From an uncultured bacterium (GTDB lineage: Bacteria; Actinomycetota; Coriobacteriia; Coriobacteriales; Coriobacteriaceae): a stretch of DNA of 6,151 nt. The stretch is taken from contig CAJMNP010000055.1 of assembly GCA_905214895.1 (NCBI GenBank), positions 1-6,151 of the forward strand, written 5' to 3'. The translations under genes and the position numbers were made by a program. Numbering within the stretch: position 1 is the first letter of the stretch; each line of letters starts with the position of its first letter. The notes under the pieces were generated by a model. That model worked only from the letters and a program-made list of their open reading frames with translations. It was not told the origin of the DNA and made no database searches. Positions 1 to 5,508 of the stretch are shown piece after piece.

Positions 1-314
1 CCATCGGTGAGAACGTCGATTACTCGCTGCTGACCGACCCGACCGAGCTCGCCCTGTCGCGTAAGCTCAACGAGCTCACCGACCTCATCGCCAGCTGCGC
101 TCGCGACCGCGCTCCGTTCCGTCTGACGCACTTTGCCGAGGAGCTCGCCGGTGACTTCCACAGCTTCTATGCTGCCTGTCAGGTGCTGCCGAGCGAGGGC
201 CGTCCCGTCGACCCCGAGCTCTCGCGCGCCCGTCTGGCCGCCTGCGACGCCGTCCGCGTGACGCTCGCCCTGGTGCTCACCCTTGTTGGCGTGACCGCCC
301 CCGAGCAGATGTAA
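1..314 (+). CDS. argS: Arginyl-tRNA synthetase, C-terminal part (partial)
   Basis: The 3' end of a gene whose start lies before the window. The reading frame begins at base 3 and ends at TAA 312-314, leaving 103 visible residues. These form the all-helical anticodon-binding (DALR) domain of class I arginyl-tRNA synthetase, the cytoplasmic enzyme that charges tRNA-Arg using ATP. Seen directly: a final stretch PELSRARLAACDAVRVTLAL followed by a LVGVTAPEQM carboxy terminus. This matches the usual family ending, in which a D-x-x-L-x-x-AR-L motif is followed by a GV-x-APE-x-M tail. An upstream segment (LALSRKLNEL, then FAEELAGDFHSFY) also fits the helix bundle, where the H-x-Y/F-containing helices are conserved. 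The end looks intact, with no frameshift. A strong terminator follows about 45 bases later, so argS and rho are probably not co-transcribed. The catalytic domain (HIGH motif) is out of view. Confidence 0.95.
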   Translation, partial: IGENVDYSLLTDPTELALSRKLNELTDLIASCARDRAPFRLTHFAEELAGDFHSFYAACQVLPSEGRPVDPELSRARLAACDAVRVTLALVLTLVGVTAPEQM

Positions 315-359
315 TCTGCGGGTCATTTGACCGCGCAGGCTTGGTTTAACTGAGCCTTG

Positions 360-394
360 AAAGCCCGATCTCCATCGCGGAGGTCGGGCTTTTT
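360..394 (+). terminator. Intrinsic terminator of argS
   Basis: A stem of about 12 base pairs (362-373 with 379-390, one G·T pair) closes the five-base loop ATCGC. The AA before it pairs with the first Ts after it. A TTTTT run at 390-394 completes a classic Rho-independent terminator 45 bases after the argS stop. Confidence 0.93.
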
Positions 395-441
395 GCGTTT
401 GGCAGGGCTTTTTGGCGTGTTGGAAAATGCTACAAAAACGC

Positions 442-589
442 AACTATACCGGTTTACGGGACTGAATCGCTGTCTGGCGACCATGGCGCCAATAGCGAAA
501 TTAAAACCGCAGGTAGACGGCTTGCCGAATATAAAAAATGCAGGGTATGGTTGGCTTGCGCCGTTCTTGCACCGTAATCCGCCATAGTT
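442..589. repeat. Long inverted-repeat element A
   Basis: Bases 442-490 align without gaps to the reverse complement of 541-589, matching at 28 of 49 positions by hand count. Matched blocks are AACTAT (442-447), CGG (450-452), TTACGG (454-459) and ACCAT (480-484 with ATGGT 547-551). The dyad centre is 515.5. The unpaired centre carries the core ATTAAAACCGCAGGTAG (500-516). Bases 480-551 are colinear and gap-free with 707-778 of element B at an offset of exactly 227, about two thirds identical, and 28 of 31 identical over 495-525. This looks like a degenerate member of a dispersed intergenic hairpin family. Whether it acts as RNA, DNA cruciform or a non-autonomous mobile element is unknown. 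Confidence 0.7.
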
Positions 590-592
590 TTG

Positions 593-631
593 AAAATGAC
601 CCCTTGGGGACGGAGGAATACGGATCATTTT
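593..631. repeat. Short palindromic element between the two long hairpins
   Basis: Bases 593-602 (AAAATGACCC) pair with 622-631 (GGATCATTTT) with a single mismatch. Inside this stem, CCCC (600-603) can pair with GGGG (606-609) as an alternative small hairpin. It lies in the gap between elements A and B. No downstream T-run fits a simple terminator on the plus strand, although the arm itself ends in T-rich sequence (628-632). I see it as an intergenic repeat unit of unknown function. Confidence 0.5.
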
Positions 632-661
632 TGTCCCGGGTGAGAGCAGTGCGAAACCGTC

Positions 662-823
662 CGCCACGAATCGCGCTTATCTACTACGTTTAGTCGCATA
701 CCCCGAACCATGATTAAAGGTGCGATATTAAAACCGCAGGTAGCGGGCTTGCGATTTTAGGAAGATCGAGGGAATGGTCAGGGGTCGTGGGTCAAACGTA
801 GTAGATAGGCGCGTTTCGTGGCG
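662..823. repeat. Long inverted-repeat element B
   Basis: Outer arms 662-691 and 794-823 are 30 bases each and complementary except at two positions; their inner ends read CTACTACGTTT and AAACGTAGTAG. After an eight-base internal loop, pairing resumes in the same register at 700-711 with 774-785 (ACCCC..ACCAT with ATGGT..GGGGT, two mismatches). The dyad centre is 742.5. The apex of about 60 bases holds the core shared with element A (722-752). Within the apex, TAAAACCGC (729-737) could pair with GCGATTTTA (751-759) apart from one mismatch. No transposase gene lies inside. Either strand could fold into a long hairpin if transcribed. This copy is much better preserved than element A. Confidence 0.82.
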
Positions 824-902
824 CGGCTATTCCGGATGCCACGGCTTCACTCCTCTGGCGCGACATTTCAAGGCGCTTTTGAGGGAGAGTGTCTCTGATG
901 AC

Positions 903-922
903 TGGGCGTTTAAGAACGTCCA
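903..922. promoter_or_regulatory. Operator-like inverted repeat upstream of the rho promoter
   Basis: TGGGCGTT (903-910) and AACGTCCA (915-922) form an eight-base inverted repeat with one mismatch around TAAG. It ends nine bases before the -35 hexamer of the rho promoter, a position suited to a regulator. No known regulator is recognised, and a repeat this short can arise by chance. Confidence 0.25.
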
Positions 923-931
923 ATGACTAAG

Positions 932-959
932 TTGCAGGTGGTTGCGGTTGTGTTACACT
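932..959 (+). promoter_or_regulatory. Predicted housekeeping promoter of rho
   Basis: TTGCAG (932-937) as -35 and TACACT (954-959) as -10 are separated by 16 bases. The -10 is preceded by TGT, giving an extended TGn -10. Transcription would begin near 965-967, leaving a leader of about 138 bases before the rho start. The sequence is sigma-70-like (SigA type). Confidence 0.65.
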
Positions 960-964
960 AACGC

Positions 965-979
965 TGCGTATATGACGCA
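965..979. promoter_or_regulatory. Inverted repeat at the predicted rho transcription start
   Basis: A perfect five-base inverted repeat, TGCGT-ATATG-ACGCA, sits exactly where transcription should begin. This position suits a repressor site or a 5'-end hairpin. The repeat is short, so the call is tentative. Confidence 0.25.
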
Positions 980-1039
980 ATCATCTCGATACAGATCAAT
1001 GATGTCCGTCGTTTTTGTACGGAGCTAGACTGTTTAGCC

Positions 1040-1078
1040 GCCCTGAAGGAATATGCAGGGAGCATGTGATCACAGGGC
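1040..1078 (+). promoter_or_regulatory. rho leader with alternative base pairing
   Basis: GCCCTG (1040-1045) can pair with either of two downstream copies. One is CAGGG at 1056-1060, giving a short local hairpin. The other is CAGGGC at 1073-1078, giving a longer-range stem. The ten-base perfect palindrome TGTGATCACA (1065-1074) lies between and overlaps the second partner. The pairings are mutually exclusive and end 25 bases before the rho start. Known in other bacteria: rho is autoregulated by attenuation in its leader. That this structure does so here is inference. Confidence 0.4.
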
Positions 1079-1103
1079 TTGAAAAGAAAGTTGAGCAAAC
1101 ACT

Positions 1104-3719
1104 GTGTCTGATCAACAGCAAGAAAACGAAATAACGATGGCGCAAACCGCTCCCGCTGCACCGGTTGCGTCGGACCAGGTCGTGATGCCTGCGCCGGTGC
1201 AGGCTTCGGCTCCTGAGGCCTCCAAGGCCGCTTCGACGCCTGCGCCCGCATCGGCTGAGAAAGTCGCGCCTGCCGCTGGCGAGGGAGTTGCCCCTGCCGC
1301 CGAAGAGGATGCCGCGCCCGTAAAGCCCAAGCGCATACGCCGTGCGCCTAAGCCCGCCGCTGACGGCGAGGAGGCCGACAAGCCCAAACGTCGCGCCACG
1401 CGCGCGACGCGGGCCAAGCGCACCGTTGCCGATTCCTCCGCGCCGATTTCCGATGAGGTTGCACAGGCCCGTGCGCTGGCGCAAATCAGCGAGGCTCAGG
1501 TTGTGCGCGCCCGTCGCCGTGCCGCCGAGCGCGAGGCCGCGGCACTGACCGAGCTTGCAGCGCCGGTCGTCTCCGAGGCGCCTGCGGCCACCGAGGCCCC
1601 TGTCGCGGGGCAGCCGACCGAGAAGCCGGCTCCGCGCACGCGTCGTCGTGCGGCCAAGTCTCAGCAGGATGCTGAGCAGGCGGCTCAAGAGTCCGGTGAA
1701 GCTCCGTCTCGTTCTGCGCTAGGGGAGGGTGCGCAGCCCTCTGAGTCTGCAACGCCCGCCGAGGCCAACGAGGTTCCCGTTGTCGATCCCGCTCTTCGCC
1801 CGCACCGCCGCGGCCGCAAGCCCAAGGCCTTCGTCGAGGCCGAGAAGGCTGCCGCCGCCGCTGCAGCAGCCGCAGCTCAGGACGCCGCGATGACCGCTGC
1901 GCCCGCGCCCCTCGCCGATGCTCCTGCCCAGGGAGCCGCTGCCACCGAAGCCGGTGCACCTGCAGAGGGCGAGCCCGCCGATGTTCGCCCCGGTCGCAGC
2001 CTTCGCACGGCCGCTAAGCGCTCGTCCAAGGCCAAGGGTTCGAAAAAGGACGCGTTCGAGGATTCTGGCAACGAGGTCGCCGAGACAACCGTCGACTCCG
2101 CTCCCGATGCCGAGAACGCCGGTCAGCCGGCAGCCGAGAAGCCCAAGCGTACGCGCAAGAAGTCTGCAAAGGCTAAGGCCGTCGAGCAGCAGGCCGATGC
2201 CGAGCCCAATGCCGATGTCGATACCAAGGCCGATAACGAAGTCCCGGCCGGCACCGACGCCGCAACTCCGGCGGCCGAGGGCGCCACGACCGCCGAGGCC
2301 GACGAGAACGTCCGCCCCAACCGTCGTCAGCACAAGCGCAACGACGAGCGCAACGAGCGCAAAGATGAGCGCAACAACGACCGCCGCAACCGTCAGCGCG
2401 ATCGCAAGCAGCGCAACAAGGAGCGCAACGCCGCCCCGACCGAGCCTACGCTTTCGCGCGAGGAACTCGCGGCCATGAAGGTCGCCGAGCTGCGCGAAAA
2501 GGCCAAGGAGTTCGAGATCGAGACGACCGGCAAGAAGAAGGCCGAGCTCGTCGAGGAAATTTACACCACCGCTGCGAAGGCCGAGGGCTTCCGTGACATC
2601 AAGGGCATTCTGCAGATTCGCCCGGATAGCTCCGGCATCATCCATGCCCACGGCTACATGAAGTCTAGCGACGACGCCTTTGTTCCTGCATATCTCATCC
2701 GCTCCGCACGCCTGCGCACGGGCGATGTCATCGAGGGCTCGCTGCGCCCCTCGCGCGGCGGCGACAAGCGCGCCGGCCTTGCCAAGATCACGACCGTTAA
2801 TGGCATGGATCCCGAGCAGATCCGCAACCGCCCCAAGTTTGGCGACCTTACCCCGGTCTATCCCAATGAGCCTCTGCGTATGGAGCACGGCAAGGATTCC
2901 ATCACCGGTCGTGCCATCGACATCGTGTCGCCGATCGGCAAGGGCCAGCGCGGCCTGATCGTGTCGCCGCCAAAAGCCGGCAAGACCACGATCCTCAAGA
3001 AGATCTGCCAGTCTATCTCGATCAACAATCCCGAGGTTCACCTCATCTGCCTGCTCGTCGACGAGCGCCCCGAAGAGGTCACTGACATGCAGCGCTCCAT
3101 CAAGGGCGAGGTCGTGGCCTCGACCTTCGATATGCCCGCCGACAACCATACTCGCGTGGCAGAGCTCGTGATCGAGCGTGCCAAACGCATCGTGGAGCTG
3201 GGTGGCGACGTCGTGGTGGTGCTCGACTCCATCACGCGCCTTGCCCGCGCCTACAACCTGGCCGCTCCCGCCTCGGGCCGTATCCTGTCGGGCGGTGTCG
3301 ATTCGGCGGCCCTGTATCCGCCCAAGCGTTTCTTGGGCGCTGCCCGCAACATCGAGAACGGCGGCTCGCTCACCATCCTCGCCTCCGCCCTCATCGATAC
3401 CGGCTCCAAGATGGACGAGGTCATCTTTGAGGAGTTCAAGGGTACCGGCAACATGGAGCTCAAGCTCGACCGCGACCTGGCCGACCGTCGTATCTTCCCG
3501 GCCATCGATCCCGTTGCCTCGGGCACGCGCAACGAGGACCTGCTGGTCGACGAGCAGATGCGCCCGTTTGTCTTTGGCCTGCGCCGTATCCTCGCCGGCA
3601 TGAACAACACCGAGCGCGCGGCCGCGTCGTTTATCAAGGGCCTCAAGGGCACCAATACCAACCAGGAGTTCCTGGTGCGTTCGGCAAAAAAGCACAGCGA
3701 TTACGAGCAGACGTTCTAG
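1104..3719 (+). CDS. rho: Transcription termination factor Rho with very long N-terminal extension
   Basis: Rho is the hexameric RNA-dependent ATPase/translocase that loads on C-rich nascent RNA and ends transcription. The 871-residue product has a complete family core in residues ~450-871, close to the 419 residues of E. coli Rho. The core contains the N-terminal helical Rho-N domain (~450-490, LSREELAAMKVAELREKAKE) and the cold-shock-like primary RNA-binding domain (~496-575). It also has Walker A SPPKAGKTT with lysine 627, Walker B VVVVLDSITRLARAYN with aspartate 708, the Q-loop region (LSGGVDSAALYPPKRFLGAAR) and the R-loop SGTRNEDLL with arginine 809. Residues 1-449 are low complexity: Ala/Pro/Glu-rich spacers punctuated by basic clusters, a run of ten alanines (249-258), an AT-hook-like RRGRKPK (235-241) and an Arg/Asn-rich tract (403-442). 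Actinobacterial Rho proteins often carry such inserts, which are thought to add RNA contacts. The GTG at 1104 is the first in-frame start. An in-frame ATG at 1137 would remove 11 residues. Neither has a strong ribosome site (purine-rich AAAAGAAAG at 1082-1090 lies 13 bases before the GTG). Confidence 0.97.
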   Translation: MSDQQQENEITMAQTAPAAPVASDQVVMPAPVQASAPEASKAASTPAPASAEKVAPAAGEGVAPAAEEDAAPVKPKRIRRAPKPAADGEEADKPKRRATRATRAKRTVADSSAPISDEVAQARALAQISEAQVVRARRRAAEREAAALTELAAPVVSEAPAATEAPVAGQPTEKPAPRTRRRAAKSQQDAEQAAQESGEAPSRSALGEGAQPSESATPAEANEVPVVDPALRPHRRGRKPKAFVEAEKAAAAAAAAAAQDAAMTAAPAPLADAPAQGAAATEAGAPAEGEPADVRPGRSLRTAAKRSSKAKGSKKDAFEDSGNEVAETTVDSAPDAENAGQPAAEKPKRTRKKSAKAKAVEQQADAEPNADVDTKADNEVPAGTDAATPAAEGATTAEADENVRPNRRQHKRNDERNERKDERNNDRRNRQRDRKQRNKERNAAPTEPTLSREELAAMKVAELREKAKEFEIETTGKKKAELVEEIYTTAAKAEGFRDIKGILQIRPDSSGIIHAHGYMKSSDDAFVPAYLIRSARLRTGDVIEGSLRPSRGGDKRAGLAKITTVNGMDPEQIRNRPKFGDLTPVYPNEPLRMEHGKDSITGRAIDIVSPIGKGQRGLIVSPPKAGKTTILKKICQSISINNPEVHLICLLVDERPEEVTDMQRSIKGEVVASTFDMPADNHTRVAELVIERAKRIVELGGDVVVVLDSITRLARAYNLAAPASGRILSGGVDSAALYPPKRFLGAARNIENGGSLTILASALIDTGSKMDEVIFEEFKGTGNMELKLDRDLADRRIFPAIDPVASGTRNEDLLVDEQMRPFVFGLRRILAGMNNTERAAASFIKGLKGTNTNQEFLVRSAKKHSDYEQTF

Positions 3720-3758
3720 GCCATCCGCTGCACGCGACAACAACCACAGACATGCCAC

Positions 3759-3788
3759 AAGGGCCGGGGTTTAGATCCTGGCCCTTTT
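3759..3788 (+). terminator. Intrinsic terminator of rho
   Basis: AAGGGCCGGG (3759-3768) pairs with CCTGGCCCTT (3777-3786) through ten base pairs including one G·T, around an eight-base loop. It ends in TTTT (3785-3788), 39 bases after the rho stop. This closes rho as a single-gene unit. Confidence 0.88.
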
Positions 3789-3866
3789 CGTATAGCCGCT
3801 CGCCAACGATTATTGACCTCACGACCGGCAAGCAGCGATTTTCCCGTTTCAATCCCGCTTCGTCGC

Positions 3867-3895
3867 TTGCAATCCCCAAGGGGGTTTCGCATAAT
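3867..3895 (+). promoter_or_regulatory. Predicted promoter of the membrane-anchor/VanZ-like operon
   Basis: TTGCAA (3867-3872) and CATAAT (3890-3895) are separated by the optimal 17 bases, a good sigma-70-like match. Transcription would start near 3902, giving a leader of about 130 bases before the ATG at 4032. It lies just downstream of the rho terminator, supporting independent transcription of the next two genes. Confidence 0.68.
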
Positions 3896-3923
3896 AGCTG
3901 TTAAGCTTCGCGACGGAAAACGC

Positions 3924-4024
3924 AGATGAAACGAACCATATACCGTTGCTTTGGGGCATAGCCCCGCTTCATCTTCTCTCGCGCAGCCAACTGAATGATG
4001 CGATTTGGGTGCTGGAAGATGGGG
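3924..4024 (+). promoter_or_regulatory. Structured leader with competing stems near the ribosome site
   Basis: Fold 1 pairs AGATGAA (3924-3930) with TTCATCT (3968-3974), enclosing a perfect hairpin GGGGC-ATA-GCCCC (3953-3965). Fold 2 pairs CATCTTC (3970-3976) with GAAGATG (4015-4021). It can extend with G·U pairs to 3967-3977 with 4014-4024, covering part of the GGGGAG ribosome-binding site. Bases 3970-3974 are needed in both folds, so the two are exclusive. The layout resembles a translational switch or attenuator. It matches no riboswitch class that I recognise. Confidence 0.35.
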
Positions 4025-4026
4025 AG
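4021..4026 (+). promoter_or_regulatory. Shine-Dalgarno site fixing the start at 4032
   Basis: GGGGAG lies five bases before ATG 4032, an ideal arrangement. It argues against the in-frame TTG at 4005, which would add nine residues (MGAGRWGEL) encoded across the ribosome site itself. Confidence 0.8.
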
Positions 4027-4031
4027 AGCTC

Positions 4032-5501
4032 ATGGCTTCTTCTGATGCAACACAACGAGCAGTCCTTGCTGGACTTTCCTGCGGAATCGGCCTTGCCGCT
4101 CCCGTAGTGATGTATGCTGCCACGCTGCCGTTTTCGTCGGTGAACGAGACGGTCGTCGCGGGCGCTGTTCCCTTTGCCGTGGGTGCGGTGGCGGGCGTGG
4201 GAATCTATGCCGCCTCGCTCGGTATTTCTGAATATCGCGTGCAGCATGCCGAGCGCCTGTTCGAGCCCGACGCCATGGGTGGCGCTGCGAACGTCAACCA
4301 GCATCAAGATGAGTTCCAGACCGCCTCGATGCCCGCCCAACAGCAGTGGGCTGCTCCTCAGGGCGTTGCCACTGCGGCTCCTGCCGTTGAGGCAAATGCC
4401 GCGCAGCCCTCTTCGGTTTTCTCCGGCCTGACCGGTGCCTTCCAGCGCCGTCGTGCCGACGATGGCGTCCCCACCATCGCTCGCGCCGCAGACGCCATGA
4501 GCGAGGCCGACGCCTGGTCCATGATCGATAGCATGCTCGACGACGATTCGCCGGTCAGCTGCGATCCTGCGCGCTCACGCGATGTGTACCAGGTCGCCAT
4601 CGACGAGCTTACCTACGGCGGTAAGACCGGCTCCTATAATCGCGATGACATCGCTGCCGCTGCGCGCGCCGTCTCGGGCTCTCATGCCGCCCCTGCGGGC
4701 AGCACGGCCGCCTTTGTGGCGCTCGTGGCTAACGCCGCCAACAACGCCGCCACGGCTCAAACCGTTACGTATGACACTGCCGTGCCCGTGACCCCGGCTG
4801 CCGCCACCGCCGTTGACCCCTACGCCGACGAGCCGCTGGCCGTCGACGAGGAGACTATTGCCGCCCGCCGCGCTGCCGAAAGCTCGCTGTGGGGCGCCCC
4901 TGTACAGCAGCAGGCGGCGGAGGCGGTTCCGTACAACGCGAACCTTGCCAACATGCCGATCATCAGCGACGCCTCTGCTGCGGCTATCGATCTCGATGAC
5001 CTTGACGAGCCGGTCATCTCGAACGACATGCCGTATGTGGTCGCTGCCCCGGTCGATGTCCCGGCCTCCGCGTCCCGGTCCGTCGCAGTTGACGAGCCTG
5101 TCGATGCGACTTCCGAGGAAGACGTCCCCATGGCCGATTATTCGGGCCACGAGGGCATGTGGGCAGCCGCTGCCGCAATTTTGGACGAGGCCGTCGAGCC
5201 TGCTCCCGTTGCCGCTCCGGTGTTTACGCCTGCTCCTCAGCCCGCTGTCCCCGCTTACGTTGGTCGCCACAGCGCCGTGTTTCCCGAGGATACCGCCCGC
5301 ATCTCGCGCGAAAGTATCGAGCGTGCCGAGGCCATCGCTGCTGGCATCATGGAGAACCGTCGTCACGAGCGCGTCAATCAGATTCTCGAGGAGGAGATTG
5401 ACCGCCTACAGTCTGCAGCGGTGAGGCGCACGGGCCGTGCCTATCTGAGTGTTATCGAGGGCGGCACCGCCAGCTTTGAGCCGCTCTGTGCGGAGGCATA
5501 A
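4032..5501 (+). CDS. Uncharacterised membrane-anchored Ala/Pro-rich protein
   Basis: I do not recognise this 489-residue protein. Seen directly: two hydrophobic helices near the amino end (about 10-34 and 41-65), separated by the short polar turn SSVNET. Next comes a basic/polar junction (EYRVQHAERLFEPD), then a tail of roughly 420 residues rich in Ala, Pro, Val, Asp and Glu. There is no cleavable signal peptide pattern, so a helical hairpin with both ends on the cytoplasmic side is the simplest topology (inference). Residues ~155-216 (around EADAWSMIDSMLDDD and RDVYQVAIDELTYGGKTG) look less repetitive and could fold. Residues ~425-463 (ISRESIERAEAIAAGIMENR through EEEIDRLQS) look like a charged amphipathic helix or coiled coil, followed by a short hydrophobic patch (AYLSVIEGG). 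Acidic spacers resemble flexible linkers. Its start is set by GGGGAG at 4021-4026. The VanZ-like gene follows after seven bases, so a shared envelope role is plausible but unproven. Confidence 0.88.
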   Translation: MASSDATQRAVLAGLSCGIGLAAPVVMYAATLPFSSVNETVVAGAVPFAVGAVAGVGIYAASLGISEYRVQHAERLFEPDAMGGAANVNQHQDEFQTASMPAQQQWAAPQGVATAAPAVEANAAQPSSVFSGLTGAFQRRRADDGVPTIARAADAMSEADAWSMIDSMLDDDSPVSCDPARSRDVYQVAIDELTYGGKTGSYNRDDIAAAARAVSGSHAAPAGSTAAFVALVANAANNAATAQTVTYDTAVPVTPAAATAVDPYADEPLAVDEETIAARRAAESSLWGAPVQQQAAEAVPYNANLANMPIISDASAAAIDLDDLDEPVISNDMPYVVAAPVDVPASASRSVAVDEPVDATSEEDVPMADYSGHEGMWAAAAAILDEAVEPAPVAAPVFTPAPQPAVPAYVGRHSAVFPEDTARISRESIERAEAIAAGIMENRRHERVNQILEEEIDRLQSAAVRRTGRAYLSVIEGGTASFEPLCAEA

Positions 5502-5508
5502 CTTCTGC

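Larger units (their letters stand above)
315..1103. other. Long non-coding spacer between argS and rho
   Basis: 789 bases without a credible gene. Base composition drops to AT-richer sequence compared with the flanking genes. The open frames here (for example minus strand 323-667 and plus strand 357-587) run through the inverted repeats, lack ribosome sites and resemble no family. Contents in order: argS terminator (360-394), long inverted-repeat element A (442-589), short palindrome (593-631), long inverted-repeat element B (662-823), about 80 bases with nothing recognisable (824-902), then an operator-like inverted repeat, the rho promoter and the rho leader. Confidence 0.85.

Noticed and set aside
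323..667. Open frames on both strands within the argS-rho spacer (minus 323-667, plus 357-587)
   Set aside because: They run through the terminator and inverted repeats, lack ribosome sites and have no protein-like composition.
442..823. CRISPR array
   Set aside because: Only two copies of a core within imperfect palindromes, 227 bases apart, with no regular short repeats and no cas genes.
1065..1074. TGTGATCACA as a CRP/cAMP receptor site
   Set aside because: The half-sites are fused without the six-base spacer that CRP sites need, and it lies about 100 bases downstream of the predicted start. It is kept only as part of the leader structure.
1719..3758. 679-codon open frame on the minus strand across rho
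   Set aside because: It is antisense to a certain gene, is caused by strong GC third-position bias, and its product has no recognisable domain.
4575..5366. 263-codon minus-strand frame opposite the Ala/Pro-rich protein
   Set aside because: A shadow frame of GC-rich coding sequence; Gly/Arg/Asp-rich product with no family features.
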